A stretch of DNA of 64,000 nt, taken from assembly GCA_963930775.1 (NCBI GenBank), contig OZ005697.1, positions 5,974,292 through 6,038,291 on the forward strand, in the 5' to 3' direction. The position numbers were made by a program, and so were the translations under genes. This DNA is from Cliona cf. orientalis. Lineage: Eukaryota > Porifera > Demospongiae > Clionaida > Clionaidae. The notes beneath the pieces are model-generated. The model saw only the letters and a list, made by a program, of their open reading frames with translations, was not told the origin of the DNA and made no database searches. Below are positions 23,449 to 35,575 of this stretch, piece by piece. Each line of letters begins with the position of its first letter. Positions within the stretch are counted from its first letter, which is position 1.

Positions 23449-26400
23449 TCATATTTTAGCCAAGAGTCCTTTGGCTTTGACCAGCACTGCCTGCATCTCT
23501 CTCATACTCTCCATCAGCTTAGCTCCAAACACCTGGCTGTCAGTTTCAGGACAACTTCTGAAACTACTCACTATAAAAACAGTTCTATAGTCCTGGGGGC
23601 AGTAGCAGACACCATAGCCTTCAGGTACCACTGCTCCAAAGCACAGAATCACATCATGGTTGAAGGTGGGCAACTGTAAGAGAGAGGAAGACGTTTATTG
23701 GGAATTATCATGGTGTACTAGTGTAGATACTAGCAGGGCCGTAGGAAGCAAAAATGTAGTGGTCAGGCTCATAATCTATGATGATGAGAGAATTAGATAA
23801 AGTAGATAGTACAAGGAGTTTGGTGGAAGACAAGAATCAAAATCACTTATAAAATAGTCAAGATTTGATGGGAAAAGCTACTGTGCATGCGCACAAGGAA
23901 GTTATGACGATCTTTACCTAAAAATCGATCAAAAAAAAGTGGCCAGGCGGCTCCTATGGCCCTGACTAGGAAGCAGATGAATTCATTGCACAGTATTAGT
24001 ACTCTCAGTGGTATTTGCAGTGGCGTCCACTTTCAATCAAAAACTCCACCCATTGTGCATAGTGTTGAACGATTAATCAAGCAGGGACCTCAACGTAGCT
24101 ACTATGTTAGGTTACATTATAATATGATAACTTGTAGCTAGTCAGGCCTGGGCAAGATGGGAAGGCACCAGCCATGGAGCCACTCCCTTCCAGTATGCCA
24201 CTGTAACCCTTGGGTGTGTCTTGCTTTGCCAGCACTAGCACCCGGCACAACTATGGTTCTAATATTGTGATGTGGAGGAGCTGACTTCCGGTTGGTATGA
24301 TCAGAGCCACACTTGCTCTGCCATACCCCTATCTATGTACCTGCCTATGCCACTGCCATTCCTAGGCTTCACGTGAAACCAGAACTCATCGTGGTTCCAA
24401 ATTCCAAACTCAGAACTACCTATACTGAGAGTAACCATGCGCATGCACTTAATAATATTATCATGTCAGCAGATATCAGGGAAAGTAACTGACCTGGCTG
24501 GTGGAGAGTCGATAATACATGCTTTTTGAATAAGCTTCGTCCTTGAAGAAGTCTGGTATCTCCATTCCAGCTTCCTGTGCTATTAGCCTCAGCCCTAAAA
24601 GGTGACGATCCACAGCCTGACCATTGACACCCTGCATGAATACATATTATTATTCTCTATAGTCATCTATTTACATGTAGGACCACATTCAGTATTATTT
24701 AACTCACATCTATTATCAAGTTAGAGTGTGCCTTGATGGCTGCTCCCATACTGCTCCCCTTCTCTTCTACCTGCATACATGAATGGTCTCTTAAACCTCC
24801 CTTCTTTTATTTCCCAATAGTATGACATTCTGATATCAGGGTTCTATCTATTGGGGGGGGGGGGGGGGGGGGGGGGGGCAGGGGGGAAGCTTCTCCCCCC
24901 CCCCCCCCCAAAGCACCCAGCTTCTTCCCTAAAAGGGTACCAAAAGAAGAGTAGCAAGAGAAAAAGAGAGAGGAGGTGGGGAATGTATACTATTTGGGTG
25001 CTATGATAATAGTACTAGCATTCCTCTAAATTAACATCAAAGAGTATACCTAAAACCCACAATTACCTATTAATGATTTGGAGGAGGGGACTATGCGTGG
25101 AAGTATCACGCCCCCTTCCACCCCAAACCAAAATTTCTAGATAGAGCCAGGATGTTAGGTAAGGATGTACTATATAATGCGTGTGCGCACAATTTTAGCC
25201 ACACCCACTAATAAACTGGAAAGGTTGAACTTTGAAACTTTCAGATACAGCTCTTAGCTAGCTAGCTTTCCAACCAAATCTTGAATACTAGCTGGTTGAT
25301 GAGTAGCTAATGGGGTAATGAGACTGACCATTCTATGGACAATGTCAGAACTAGAATATTTGTTCTAAGAGGAGGTGCTCGAGCACCCAAAGCACATTAA
25401 TTTTGGAGACTATCATTCCATTACTTACTGTAGCTGCAGGATTGACCATGGTCTTGACGAAAGCCAGAGCAGCACTGGTACAGGAACGGACTGTGTCAGT
25501 CCTGCCCATATAAAAGCCTCTTGTACTAGCACTCTCATACGTGGCAGTAGGACAGTTGTGGAGCCTGCAACAATACAGTTGTCCAATATTATACATTATA
25601 CCATAAACGTTTCATAGTCCACTGCAGTTGATCTGACAAGAATGCATGTGTACCAAGCCTTAATTTTAGAATTCGCCTCAGAGTGGACACCAAATTAGTG
25701 CATACCGTATAGCAGGAAACTTTCGAGGGAAAAAACTTTCACGAATTTCGCGATTTTTCCGCCATCTGCGAAAGTTTTCTCCACGAAATTGTAGGCATGC
25801 CACACCTATTATGTGACCAGTTTTAACATTCCGCGAAAGTTTTCTCCGCGAAATGCTCCTTTCCTACCGATCCGCGAAAGTTTTCTCCCTTGAAAATTTC
25901 TCGCTATACGGTATGACCATTTTGGGGGGGGGGGGAGGGGGTGAGGGCATTAGGAAATGCTAAAATGTGTTGATGCTAGCTTGGACCCAAGGGGGGGTGG
26001 GGAAAGAGTCTATCAGGGAGTGATCGAGGTGAGTGACCTCCCCCAAACCAAATGAAGCACTGCATAGCTACTATTAATATTATTTACATGATGGGGTCAT
26101 TCCTATGAAACATTTTCGACATGGAAATTTATCATAGAAATATGCAGACCTATGGTACTTTTTTTATTTACTTGTAGTAAGCCAGCTGGACGGCATTCTG
26201 GATGAAACTGTCTGGTGACACATTGAACTCTTTCAAGGCACTCTTTCCAAAATCTCCAAATGTCACAACTAGAAGATCTATGTCTTCCACCAAACTAGAT
26301 TGATAGAGTGTAGTGCTGAATGCTTACAATTACAATATTATTATTAGGACAATCCATACCTGTCAATGTTTTTCTTTGCTGTTTGTATATCCTGAGCTGT

Positions 26401-29400
26401 TTGAGGTGAGATCTTCCACTGGAGTTTCTCTGCTGGACACAGAGCACTGCTTGGTACAGGGGAGGACTCACCAAGGATGTCATAGCCAAGCTTCCTGCAT
26501 TAATTATAGTAGTGAAGAGGGTTAGAAGATTTAGGACTATACAGCACCGTTTACACATACCAAACCAGTTTAAACTGAACGCATTCATACACACTGCTCA
26601 ACCCACTTCTAATCCACATCAGGATATGGGTTACAACCTGGGTTAACTAATTCGGTTTACAAGTGGATTAGCGCATTTACACATACATGTAAGCAAGTTT
26701 GTTTAACCCTATCCTGACCTAGTTAAGCCCTACGTGTAAATGGGGCTCATTATAATAGGTTCTCTTGAGAAATTAGTTAACTGTGCACCACAGACTGCAT
26801 GATTATAATAATATACATGAAGTGGCTACATTTCTAAGTTTAAATACTTACAGCATACTTAGGATGAACATGTGCATATTTAGAGTAGATCCATCAGCAG
26901 TTGAGTGTTCCAGTAGAGACCCAACAGCACCCTCCTCACTAACAAAAAGCTATTATACAACAGATGAAGCATAAAAATCCAATTCGTTATAGTATTATAG
27001 TTACGAGTTAAATTGGCATAGATATAAATATACTCACAGATAACGTTTCAGAGAACTTCTTGATTGGGTAGTCATAATAATAATTATTGATAGCTACGAG
27101 CTACATCTTGTTACACCAATCTGGCATTATTTATGATGAATTATTATTATTTTTCATTGAGAGAAATAATGCCAGATTGGTGTAACAAGATCTAGCTCGT
27201 AGCTATCAACAATTATACTCACAGAATCATAATTATTATAATTACCTGAAAAGCATGATCAAACCATCTGTTGGCACTATTATATTGAGTTCCATTGCCA
27301 TGGAGAACGTTGTTGGCTAGGATGGTCCTGTGATGGTCGTCTTCAGAGGAAGAGCTGAGCAGCTGGGAGGTGTGAGGATGGGGCTGGTCAAGACACACAA
27401 TGAATGATGCTCTCTCTATCACATCCAGGCTCTGCTGATTGGCTGGATCTGGGTATAAAATTATATGCAGGAGCCAAATAAATTGCTGGCAAAGTGGACA
27501 GTTGAGAATCCCATAAAGTTTAAATTTGAATAGTGATGGATTGTGGTCACACCATTAAATACATGTACCAGTACTATATTACACTGTTACGGTTACGAAA
27601 TTGCTATGTTCGGATGCCACAGGTAGTCTGGTGCTGAGAAGCATTGCAGGATGCAAAGAACGCCAGACAATATAGCAAATAAAACTGACATTAGTGCCCT
27701 TATTTTATAGGAGGGCTACAACAAACTGTGCAAGGGCTGGAGCAGACATGAATTAGGGTGACATATTATTAGGGAATACGGACATAAGTTATTGTTAAAA
27801 TTGTAAGCATGAATTATTGCTGTTTACATAAACAAGATCATGAAATTTAATTCTGCCAATAAAAACTGTGAACTAACTATAAAACTTTCCACTGTATTGT
27901 AGCTGTCTGAAGGCTGACCTTTATTGTTAGCCAAATTGAAACCACTATTGAAGATTCCTGCTAAACCATGGGAGAAGTACATGTACATACCTTGAATGCT
28001 TGGGCGGACAAAATCCTCATTATACTGTATGCACTCACTGACCCATAATGAGTGTCTCTCTGCTCTTGGCCCAAGTGTCCCTGTGCTCAGTGGTCAATGC
28101 TCCAACTGGACTCTTGGAGGGGTCAGGGGACATCTTGATAATGTTGTGTAGCTGTTCAATAATGTGAGAGGAAGGCGCCACAGCCAGAGTCCCATCTGGA
28201 CACTCGTACAGAACATCCAGGCGGAAGAACTACAACATTGTATGTGTACACATGACCACCATGAGCAAACTGCTATAATATAATAATATAATGTGTTGGA
28301 ATTTGAGCCTTACGTGTCCATTCCTGATAACAACAATGTGTTTTGACTCAGAGATGGGGGTGCATCTGATCTTGTCCACCTCGGGGTAAGGGATACGACA
28401 CTTGCCATAGATATCCAGTTGAGACATACACAGCGGCTTCCTCCACACATCTGTTGGAATAGCTTCACTGCATGTGTGTGTTGGGAGTATGCAGTCAGTC
28501 ATAAAACCAAAATAATAATACCCCAGGTAAGCAACAGCATAATATATACATGGCAGTAGGATCTGGGCTGGGCGCTTATCTGAGAAGTGGGTGCTCTCCA
28601 CTCATGTAGCTGAAACAAGTACCAGGGCACATACCCGGGAGTGGGAACTTGCCTGAACACTACAGTATGTACAGTAATGACATATTATTTGAATTTATAT
28701 CCGAAGTTTGTGCGTTATATTACAAATCACCTTTTATAAGACTTACTGTTTGAGTAGCAAATTCCACTTCATTGAATAGAGGATCATACTGGTAGCCAAT
28801 CTGACAGGTGAAGGAATGAGCTCCTGATAAAAGTCACACTAGTTGTATATACCTGGCAAACTGATCAACGTTTTCCGTTGGCATGAATGGGTAGCCAATG
28901 CCAGGGCTTGAATGAACCACAACTGGCAGTCTGTAGCCAAGATAAGCCACCCGACCCCACCAGTCAGAAAGCTATTAAAATGATAGCAATAACAACTATC
29001 AATAATATTATCGCTAAATTACTAACCCAATTATCTTTCTCCTCTGCTCGTCTCTCCAGCAGTTTTTGTAGCTTTTCTCCCACTCCTCCTGGTCTACCAA
29101 ACTCAGCAGTGATACGCTTAGTCCGATCAAGCTCGTCCACAGTTGACAAAGGCTATGGAGTATTGTAATGAATTTGTAGTCTAAGCTACCCATGGTCATT
29201 CACTATTAAATAGTGTGACCAGGGGCTTGCCTGACTTACTAAGGATACCAACTCATACTATACAACTAGAGCTCTCTCGAGCACAAAACCCTCGGCGTGC
29301 TACATGGCATTAGCTAAATGCTTCAACAGCTGCATGCAGAAAGGAGGTAGCTAGCTAAAGGGCTGGGGCCAGGGCGAGACAGGGATCATCGGAGGCTAAT

Positions 29401-31365
29401 GTTATACTTGCACAGCAGTGTTATTCAAGGTGCAACGGCTCATAGCAGCAACAACCCTAATGTGTTGTATCGAACTCCACATTGTGGTGTAGTTGCGTGC
29501 GGAGATTGAAGGGTGTGGCTTGTGAGACTAACTGTGGTGTAGAGATCAACTCAACTTCCCTCACTGTATAGCCTAACCTCCAATTCTTGGGGGCTTAGCT
29601 GGAAGACTGAAGTACACTGAGCAATATGATTGCACGTCCAATATTATCGCAACTCACTTGCCAGGTTCAAGCACTGTAATCCCATGCATGCATACAAGCC
29701 AGAGAGTCAAAGGGTGCCATAAGAATACAGGAAGCTTAGCGTGGGATGACAGTAGCTTCTTTTCAACTCTAAGGCTTAGGAAGTAGGTAAAGGTCGTCGG
29801 GAGAAAAAAGGGGTCTAGCTTGATAGACTGTACTAGCGAGTGGTGAGCGGTGGGATTGATACAACCGCACATGCGCTGAGGGGTAATAGACGTATATACC
29901 GTATATAGCGCGCAACCTATTTATACGTTAAGTCATGCTATCGCTAGCTCAGGCAAAGTCAAGAAGCTTAGAATCAGCAAATGACGCCAAAACTGGCGAA
30001 CAAAGCGTTTTCGGAGAAATCCACACAAATCATGGGTTTGGAACGCCATAAGGAACCTTATAACACTGCAAATTGGACTCGCAAACGAGGTATGTAGCAG
30101 CTAGCATGGTAATAGACAGACAGACAGACAGACACACAAACCAACTACAGTAACCCTCGCGCATGCGCCGAGGGTTAACTAGAGCTCTGTAGAGCACATA
30201 CCCCGCGCGCACATTGCACAATCTATAGATTTACTTTCGGTGCACGGCTATAATTTTGTGAACTAATGGAAATGCTGCTTAGTTGTACTGGGGATTCCCG
30301 TGACACTTGAAAAAGTGCTCTCTGCACCCAGACTAGGAACATATGAACTTCTATCAGATTCTATATTTGTTGTAACAATAGTAGTATAGCTTTCTTACAT
30401 GATGATTGGTTCCATAGGGCATGGCGCCATGGCAGTCACTATAGATATCACGAGCATTATTTAGAACATCGATGATCTTTACGAGTCACACGCTTGGCCA
30501 CTTATGCGCATGAGCAGAAAGCACAATATTATGGTATGCATATGCATTGATGGGCACTGTCGATAGGCGTGGCTATGGTGGCCAAGAAAAAGGCACTATT
30601 TGTGACGCTCGTGGACCGTATCCCTCGATTTAACGCACATTGAAGCCAGTTTTTTGCCGAATTAGATTGATTCGTTGTGATTACGAGTCGCATAGACGCC
30701 TATATCTCGAGATATGGCGATTTTTGTGCTAACGACAACAACGACGACACGACCGATTACTTTACCCCTTGCGCATGCGCGCGGAGTAATTATAGACATA
30801 GTATATGATATAAGCATGGCTTGGCTCCGGAAGGGGGGGGGGGGGGGTACTGCCCCCACTTCAGACTGGGTGGGCACATTCTCCAGGTGCCCCCCTGTTT
30901 CCACCACCTATGGATAGATAGTATTACATGTACATATCCACCTTCAAGAAATTCTATCCAGCATAGCTACATGTACGTAGTTGTTCAATGAATGATAGTC
31001 ACATACATGTACCTCAATACTAGCAATATACTTGTGTAGTGTCTGGTGCAGAGGTGGTACTGGTAGTTTAGGTAGAGAGGCCTGGTACTTGAACATCTGT
31101 CCAGGGACATATCTGTCCTTCCACTCCTGAGGCAGAGGAGGGAACTGGAGCTTTAGAGCATCCACTCCCTCACCCATACTCAATGATCGCCCTGATAGCT
31201 GGTTAGGGGTAACCCTCTTGGTTGGAGGCATCACCAACAAACTCCTGCCTACTGAAATCTGTATTGTGTGGTAGATCTCAACACTTAAAGATTCCGTACA
31301 GTATTAATTAAGTGACAAACCTGTAAAGACCTGTTGCTGCTCGAGGTGAAACAAAACAAGCTCAT
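23449..31365 (-). CDS. CRAT: Carnitine O-acetyltransferase-like, tandem copy 3
   Basis: Core exons: 31013-31231, 29027-29152, 28853-28971, 28747-28800, 28314-28467, 28043-28229, 27246-27448, 26852-26949, 26360-26494, 26172-26294, 25429-25564, 24708-24770, 24494-24631, 23449-23673 (1980 nt, 659 aa from the ATG at 31231). Phases match copies 1 and 2. A short leader is possible: ATG at 31365 (MSLFCFTSSSNR, 31331-31365) spliced to 31244 adds 16 residues rich in Ser with little acid; this junction is less certain than that of copy 2. Catalytic His369 lies in SLLEHSTADGS; ATYESAS, GRTDTVRS and DRHLLGL are present, and the C-terminus is LAKI. It is the most diverged copy in the middle (LFVSEEGAVG; Gly, Lys and Ser changes in exons 10-12), yet exon 9 is almost identical to copy 2. 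Confidence 0.85.
25703..25913. mobile_element. MITE with TACCGTATAGC termini
   Basis: TACCGTATAGCAGGAAACTT is inverted as AAATTTCTCGCTATACGGTA. Internal GCGAAAGTTTTCTCC motifs repeat. Same family as the decayed copy at 20540-20730. It lies in an intron of acyltransferase copy 3. Confidence 0.65.
26543..26746. mobile_element. MITE with GCACCGTTTACACA termini
   Basis: The left end AGCACCGTTTACACATAC is matched by an inverted right end TACGTGTAAATGGGGCT. Interior blocks around GGTTAACTAA and GTGGATTAG repeat in both orientations. Non-coding, in an intron of acyltransferase copy 3. Confidence 0.5.
27081..27215. repeat. Long perfect-arm palindrome (foldback MITE)
   Basis: Arms of about 50 bases (from TTGATAGCTACGAGCTA through TGCCAGATTGG and its inverse) flank a spacer of about 25 bases near 27130-27160. 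The arms are almost identical, so the element is young or maintained. It lies in the intron between the exons at 26852-26949 and 27246-27448 of copy 3, ending only about 30 bp from an exon. Confidence 0.7.
29269..30177 (+). repeat. Interspersed repeat family B, copy 1
   Basis: Begins ACTAGAGCTCTCTCGAGC followed by AAAACCCTCGGC, and ends with CCCTCGCGCATGCGCCGAGGG. Matching blocks occur in order at 36497-38873 (TAATGTTATACTTGCACA, CAGTGTTATTCAA, AGTCAAAGGGTGCCA/GGTCAAAGGGTACCA). Non-coding, in an intron of acyltransferase copy 3. Confidence 0.6.
30178..30793 (+). repeat. Interspersed repeat family A, copy 3
   Basis: Starts CTAGAGCTCTGTAGAGCACA and ends TTGCGCATGCGCGCGGAGTA, directly abutting the family B copy. 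Internal blocks GTCGATAGGCGTGG and GACGCTCGTGG match other family members. Non-coding, within the intron of copy 3. Confidence 0.6.
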
Positions 31366-32843
31366 TTTGACCTTTCGGTGGGCGGAGATCATTGAGTGGG
31401 TGGGGCTGATTATTTCTTGCCGTTTACAATAGAAGCATGCAGGCAATAATTTATAGCTCTCTCTCTCTCTCTCTCTCTTGCATGCGCAGGCCATGCAGAT
31501 CGTTTATTACTGAAGTTCTAAGGCACCAAGGTTCTAACTAACTTTAAGCAATTGTGCAATTTGTGGGTTTGGAAAAAGTATCTTTATAATATTCAGCCCA
31601 AAATTAATCAAGCTGTGTTAAGGTTCAATGGAATTGTTCAAGCCACCCACAAGTCCAGCAAACAACCAGGCCTAAATACCCAAAGCATGCCATAGTACAA
31701 GAGTTTTATCATAATATCTAGGTGGCTCTTATACCCGGTAGTATCATATCGCTCTGTCAATTGTCTTAAAATGATTAATTGTTCCAGGTGTGTTTAATTC
31801 ATGTGCCCTTCAACCTACTCACTGAGGGAAATCTTTCAGTTTTCAGTTTCTCTATGAGCTATGGTTTATGCAATAACTATTATTAAATTAATAAAGTAAA
31901 TTGCTACTGGGATACTAGTGCAATGCAATGCCCATTTAATATTAATTTTTCAGTCGTGTGAATTGCTACTGGGATACTAGTGCAATGCAATGCCCATTGA
32001 ATATTATTAATTTTTCAGTCGTGTGAATAATTCAGAAGCAAGCCTTCCGAGACTATAAATTTAATTTTTTAGGCCCCTTACTTCCCATGTTTAATTTGGG
32101 TGTTGCCACATGCTATGATTCTCTTCCTCTTTGAATCATCAATGATCTTAGTATAATCCTTTCAAACTAATTAATTTTATTGTGACATTAACTTAATTTA
32201 CTATTGTTGATATTTACAGATGAATCATATGCAATCATGACACCACCACCACTTGAACTGTTCGTAAAACACTGTTAGTAATATTAGATAATGAATCATA
32301 TAATATTATTATGTACCAATGATACCACCACCATTACTTCCATTTAGATATCAATATGTCTTGATCACTCACAAAATCAGGGTCATCATGATGTTCAAAA
32401 TTTAATGGTATGCTACCAAGTGTATTTGAAAGAAAAGAAGGTGGATCTGATTCAGTCACTTAATTCATTCAGCACTAAATTGAATGCTGTGCCTCTGCCT
32501 TCCAAGCCCTCAAAGATGGTGTCTTTACTATAGTGCAGCAGCTGCCTAATTTTATCACCACCGTGCATAGATGACCCAACAGCTATAAGGTATAGTACTG
32601 CTATTAGTATCTCTATGATCTTAGAATGATTGACGTACTAATAGCCTCTAGATCTCTAGATCTGTAGACTAGCTTCTGAAATAATGTCCATACCACTAAT
32701 ATAAAAGGCCATGAGGCATTAATGATCAAGTTTGTGTGGTGTAGCAAGATTTATTATAGTATTGACAATGAGCTCGAGTATAGTCATATCAAAATTTAGT
32801 TGTCAACTCCTTATTATACATTATCTTAATGCTAAGGTTCAAG
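31366..32843. other. Upstream region of copy 3; no gene seen
   Basis: It contains a (CT)n microsatellite at 31454-31479, a tandem duplication at 31899-32027, and AT-rich sequence. The promoter of acyltransferase copy 3 should lie in the first few hundred bases. No exon supported. Confidence 0.5.
31899..32027. repeat. Tandem duplication, unit about 62-65 bp
   Basis: AATTGCTACTGGGATACTAG starts two units at 31899 and 31961. Both continue through GTGCAATGCAATGCCCATT and end TTTTTCAGTCGTGTGAA, differing by a few bases. A recent duplication of non-coding DNA. Confidence 0.8.
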
Positions 32844-33618
32844 TTACTGATACACAGAAGTTTCAGCACAAACCAATTCCCTAACGTCAACCTTGTCATC
32901 GACATCATAATCTTCTGGCCGTGGAGACTGATCACAAGGCTTGGGGATTTCATAAGTTACTTCAGCTGTAGCAGATTGAACTGGAGCCAGTTGGAGATAC
33001 TCATGCTCCTCTTCTCTCCGGCGCCGATCCTTTCTAACTAGCAAATACATGTGATAGATAATCACCCCAATCAGAAGAATGAAGGTTATGATGGTAGAGG
33101 TGTAGGCCACAGCTGTCTGTTTCATGAAGTCAGCTTTTGAACTGGTACAAACTAAAACCAGACAATGCAAGAAGATTAAAGAACAGCATACCCCAACAAT
33201 GTTCAAGAATGAATTTTTGTACACCCTTGCTCCTGTGATTTCTTTTATAAGAGAGAGGTTCACATGGTATTAAACTGAAGCAGAGACATACAAGACCACT
33301 CTCACAAGCAGAAGCAAGCCAGTCCAGTAGCGATATGTACTATTGTATGGAGCTTGGTGAACAGAGAGAAAACCATTGAGTTTAGTGTTTCTTGTCCACT
33401 TAAAAGCCTTCCACTGTGGAGCATGAACAAGCCACTGCCAAGAAAATAGAAAAACCATGCATGTAAGGAACACCAATTAGAACAATCAATAGGGCAATGA
33501 GGGCAAGAGCTACGTGCTTTCCTTGAAAATATTATGGCAAATTTCCGTCAGGAAGCCATACTGTCACTCGTGAGCCATCAGAATAATTAAGAATGATTGA
33601 CCTCCTGGCCTTCATACT
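32844..33618 (-). pseudogene. C-terminal exon of a large multi-pass membrane receptor, inactivated
   Basis: From an acceptor at 33618 the minus strand encodes, in order, ILNYSDGSRVTVWLPDGN, a hydrophobic span (ALIALLIVLIGV), SWQWLVHAPQWKAFKWT, APYNSTYRYWTGLLLLVRV, YKNSFLNIV and a last membrane span (TIITFILLIGVIIYHMYLL), then a cytoplasmic tail ending ETSVYQ at 32844. This order (YPDGSRV..., then PYK.KYRYW.GL.LL.R, then YKN..L) is, from memory, the C-terminal membrane module of very large receptor-like proteins in sponges, corals and lancelets. The reading frame is broken by stop codons at 33532-33534 and 33270-33272 and by a frameshift near 33478. No upstream exon was recognised. Likely a truncated duplicate; the cytoplasmic tail itself is intact. 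Confidence 0.6.
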
Positions 33619-35246
33619 CTATAAAAATAGTATAAAAATTATTTTAACTTTTGCACGATTTTCAGATTCTGGTAGCTAGAGGTTGTCACCGTCTACACTA
33701 TAAAAAGTCCTAGAACGTGAATTTTCTTGCTAATTAGAAATTATAGCGCATTTTACTAATATAAACATGGTAGATTGGGAAATAGGAGCAGGGAGGGTAC
33801 ATAGTATGTGGCTCCAGGGGTCATTAGGGAGAGGCACTATAAATTTGCTGAAAGATGGGTTCTACTTCAGCATCAAAACTGATGGCCTGAAAGTGCAGGG
33901 GAGGTCGAAGGCAAGTGCTTAAGCTCCACACACAATTGTGTGCTGCTGTGCACCTGCCACAGGCAGCAATGCAGCAATTTTTTAATTGTGTACTTATTCT
34001 GTTAGGATAAGACACTAATTTTGCGCACCTTCTCCCTAAGACATTTGTTGATCTCGGCAATTCATAGAAAATTAATTATTATAATAATATTCTCACTGAT
34101 TATTGAACATGGTATGCTAGCACTTGGTGCGATGTCAAGGTAATAAAGTCAACCTCCGCATATTCTGTGCAATTATTTTGCAAAAGTGGAGTCCCGTCAC
34201 ATATTTTAGCCTCTCACTAAAGGTGTGCATGCATCATGCATCATGCGATATTGGACACATTTCTCAATTGGGATAAATTGGGTAATTGTGGGGCAATGAA
34301 CAGCGAGCAGAGAAACGTAAAACACACAGAGTCTGTCACACAACATACAGGACACCCAAACAGCTTTGACAGAAACTGACAGAACTCAATAGCTCAACAG
34401 GTATACGTAGCACAATACACACGTACAGTAACAGGGCTACACTGGGATGAGCCAACTTAAAACATAATTTATTTAGGACATGTGGCCAACATGTCCACGG
34501 AAAAAAAAACCCTCTTAAAAAACCTCTGTGAGGAAAAATTGTGAGGGGAAAAAACCAACTTAAAATAACATCCCAGGGCTAGCTATGTTGATCTTCGTCC
34601 GGAGTCTCCATAGTGGGGAGTTTGCCTAGGTGGGACGTCATTTGCACAGGTCCTGGACTGGGGTGGGACTTGCAAGGGTAGAAGGGGAGCATGTGAGAAA
34701 TGCACTATAGTCTAGGTATACCACAATACAGGTAATACTACGCTTGGCAACTTGCGTTTTCCATTTTGAAATTTGAAATTCACAGGTAGCAGACGTTGCT
34801 GTTCTTGCTTGAGAGGACTACCATCACGCAGTTCCCGCTTTAAATAGCCACTATCCTTGTACCTGACAACTCAGGAATGCACAACATGTACATGCGCCCT
34901 CACGAGCCCCACCCCCATTTCTGCATGCAGAGCCCTAGCGCTAGAGAGCTTATTTTCCGTCTAATTCACTGCGTTCAAACGACAGAAAATACACATCTCT
35001 GATGAATACTTCATAGCTAAATGTTCCATGTGATCCTGCACTGTCATAAAAGCTAATTATTGCTACATACAGATAACCAAACTGACAAACGATTAATTCT
35101 CTCAAGTGAACCGGCATATCAAAGTTATGGATGAAGTATTGAAGTGTCTTCTTATTTCTGCACAGGGGAGGCATGTTACGACGCAAATGCGATCTATCAA
35201 CACTTAGAAAAATTCGACAGGGAAAAAAAAAGAAAAAAGTCAAAGT

Positions 35247-35316
35247 GTACGGCAAGATTCGAACCCGCTCTATTCCGTCCCATACATAAGAGCTCAACCA
35301 CTCGGCCACCATCGTT
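35247..35316 (-). repeat. tRNA-like (Ser/Leu type) sequence, SINE-like, with T-rich tail
   Basis: On the minus strand box A (TGGCCGAGTGGTTGAGC) and box B (GGTTCGAATC) are both close to the RNA polymerase III consensus, spaced as in a tRNA gene. The T arm folds (GCGGG/CTTGC with wobble pairs), but the acceptor stem does not pair well, so a functional tRNA is unlikely. About 10 bases downstream runs TTTTTTCTTTTTTTTT, a strong Pol III stop. Best read as a tRNA-derived promoter unit inside the TIR element. Confidence 0.5.
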
Positions 35317-35359
35317 GTTGCTGCCAACAGCCGTTATTTCAACTATTTTATAGACAAAC

Positions 35360-35575
35360 CCTACACAACCCAGTCCCTCTCACACTAACCCTGCTAACCA
35401 TTCACAACCCAGCCCCAGACCTCCCAGCCCCTCCAGTCCACGTATACGCAAACCCTAGAGACTAACCCTGCTAACCATTCGCAACCCATCCCCAGACCTC
35501 CCAGCCCCTCCCACACTAACCCTGATAACCATTCGCAACCCATCCCCTGACCTCCCAGCCCCTCCCATCCATATC
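35360..35575. repeat. Minisatellite inside the 472-bp element
   Basis: Roughly three to four imperfect units built from CACTAACCCTGCTAACCATT, CGCAACCCATCCCC and GACCTCCCAGCCCCTCC, with one interruption (TCCACGTATACGCAAACCC). C-rich on the plus strand. Confidence 0.7.

Noticed and set aside
1673-31365. Choline acetyltransferase as the identity of the tandem enzymes
   Set aside because: The substrate-site motif is RTDT, the carnitine type, and DRHLLGL is kept; choline enzymes have VDN-type residues there.
35250-35316. Calling the tRNA-like sequence a functional tRNA
   Set aside because: Boxes A and B are good, but the acceptor stem does not pair and the sequence lies inside a transposon, so it is listed as a repeat.
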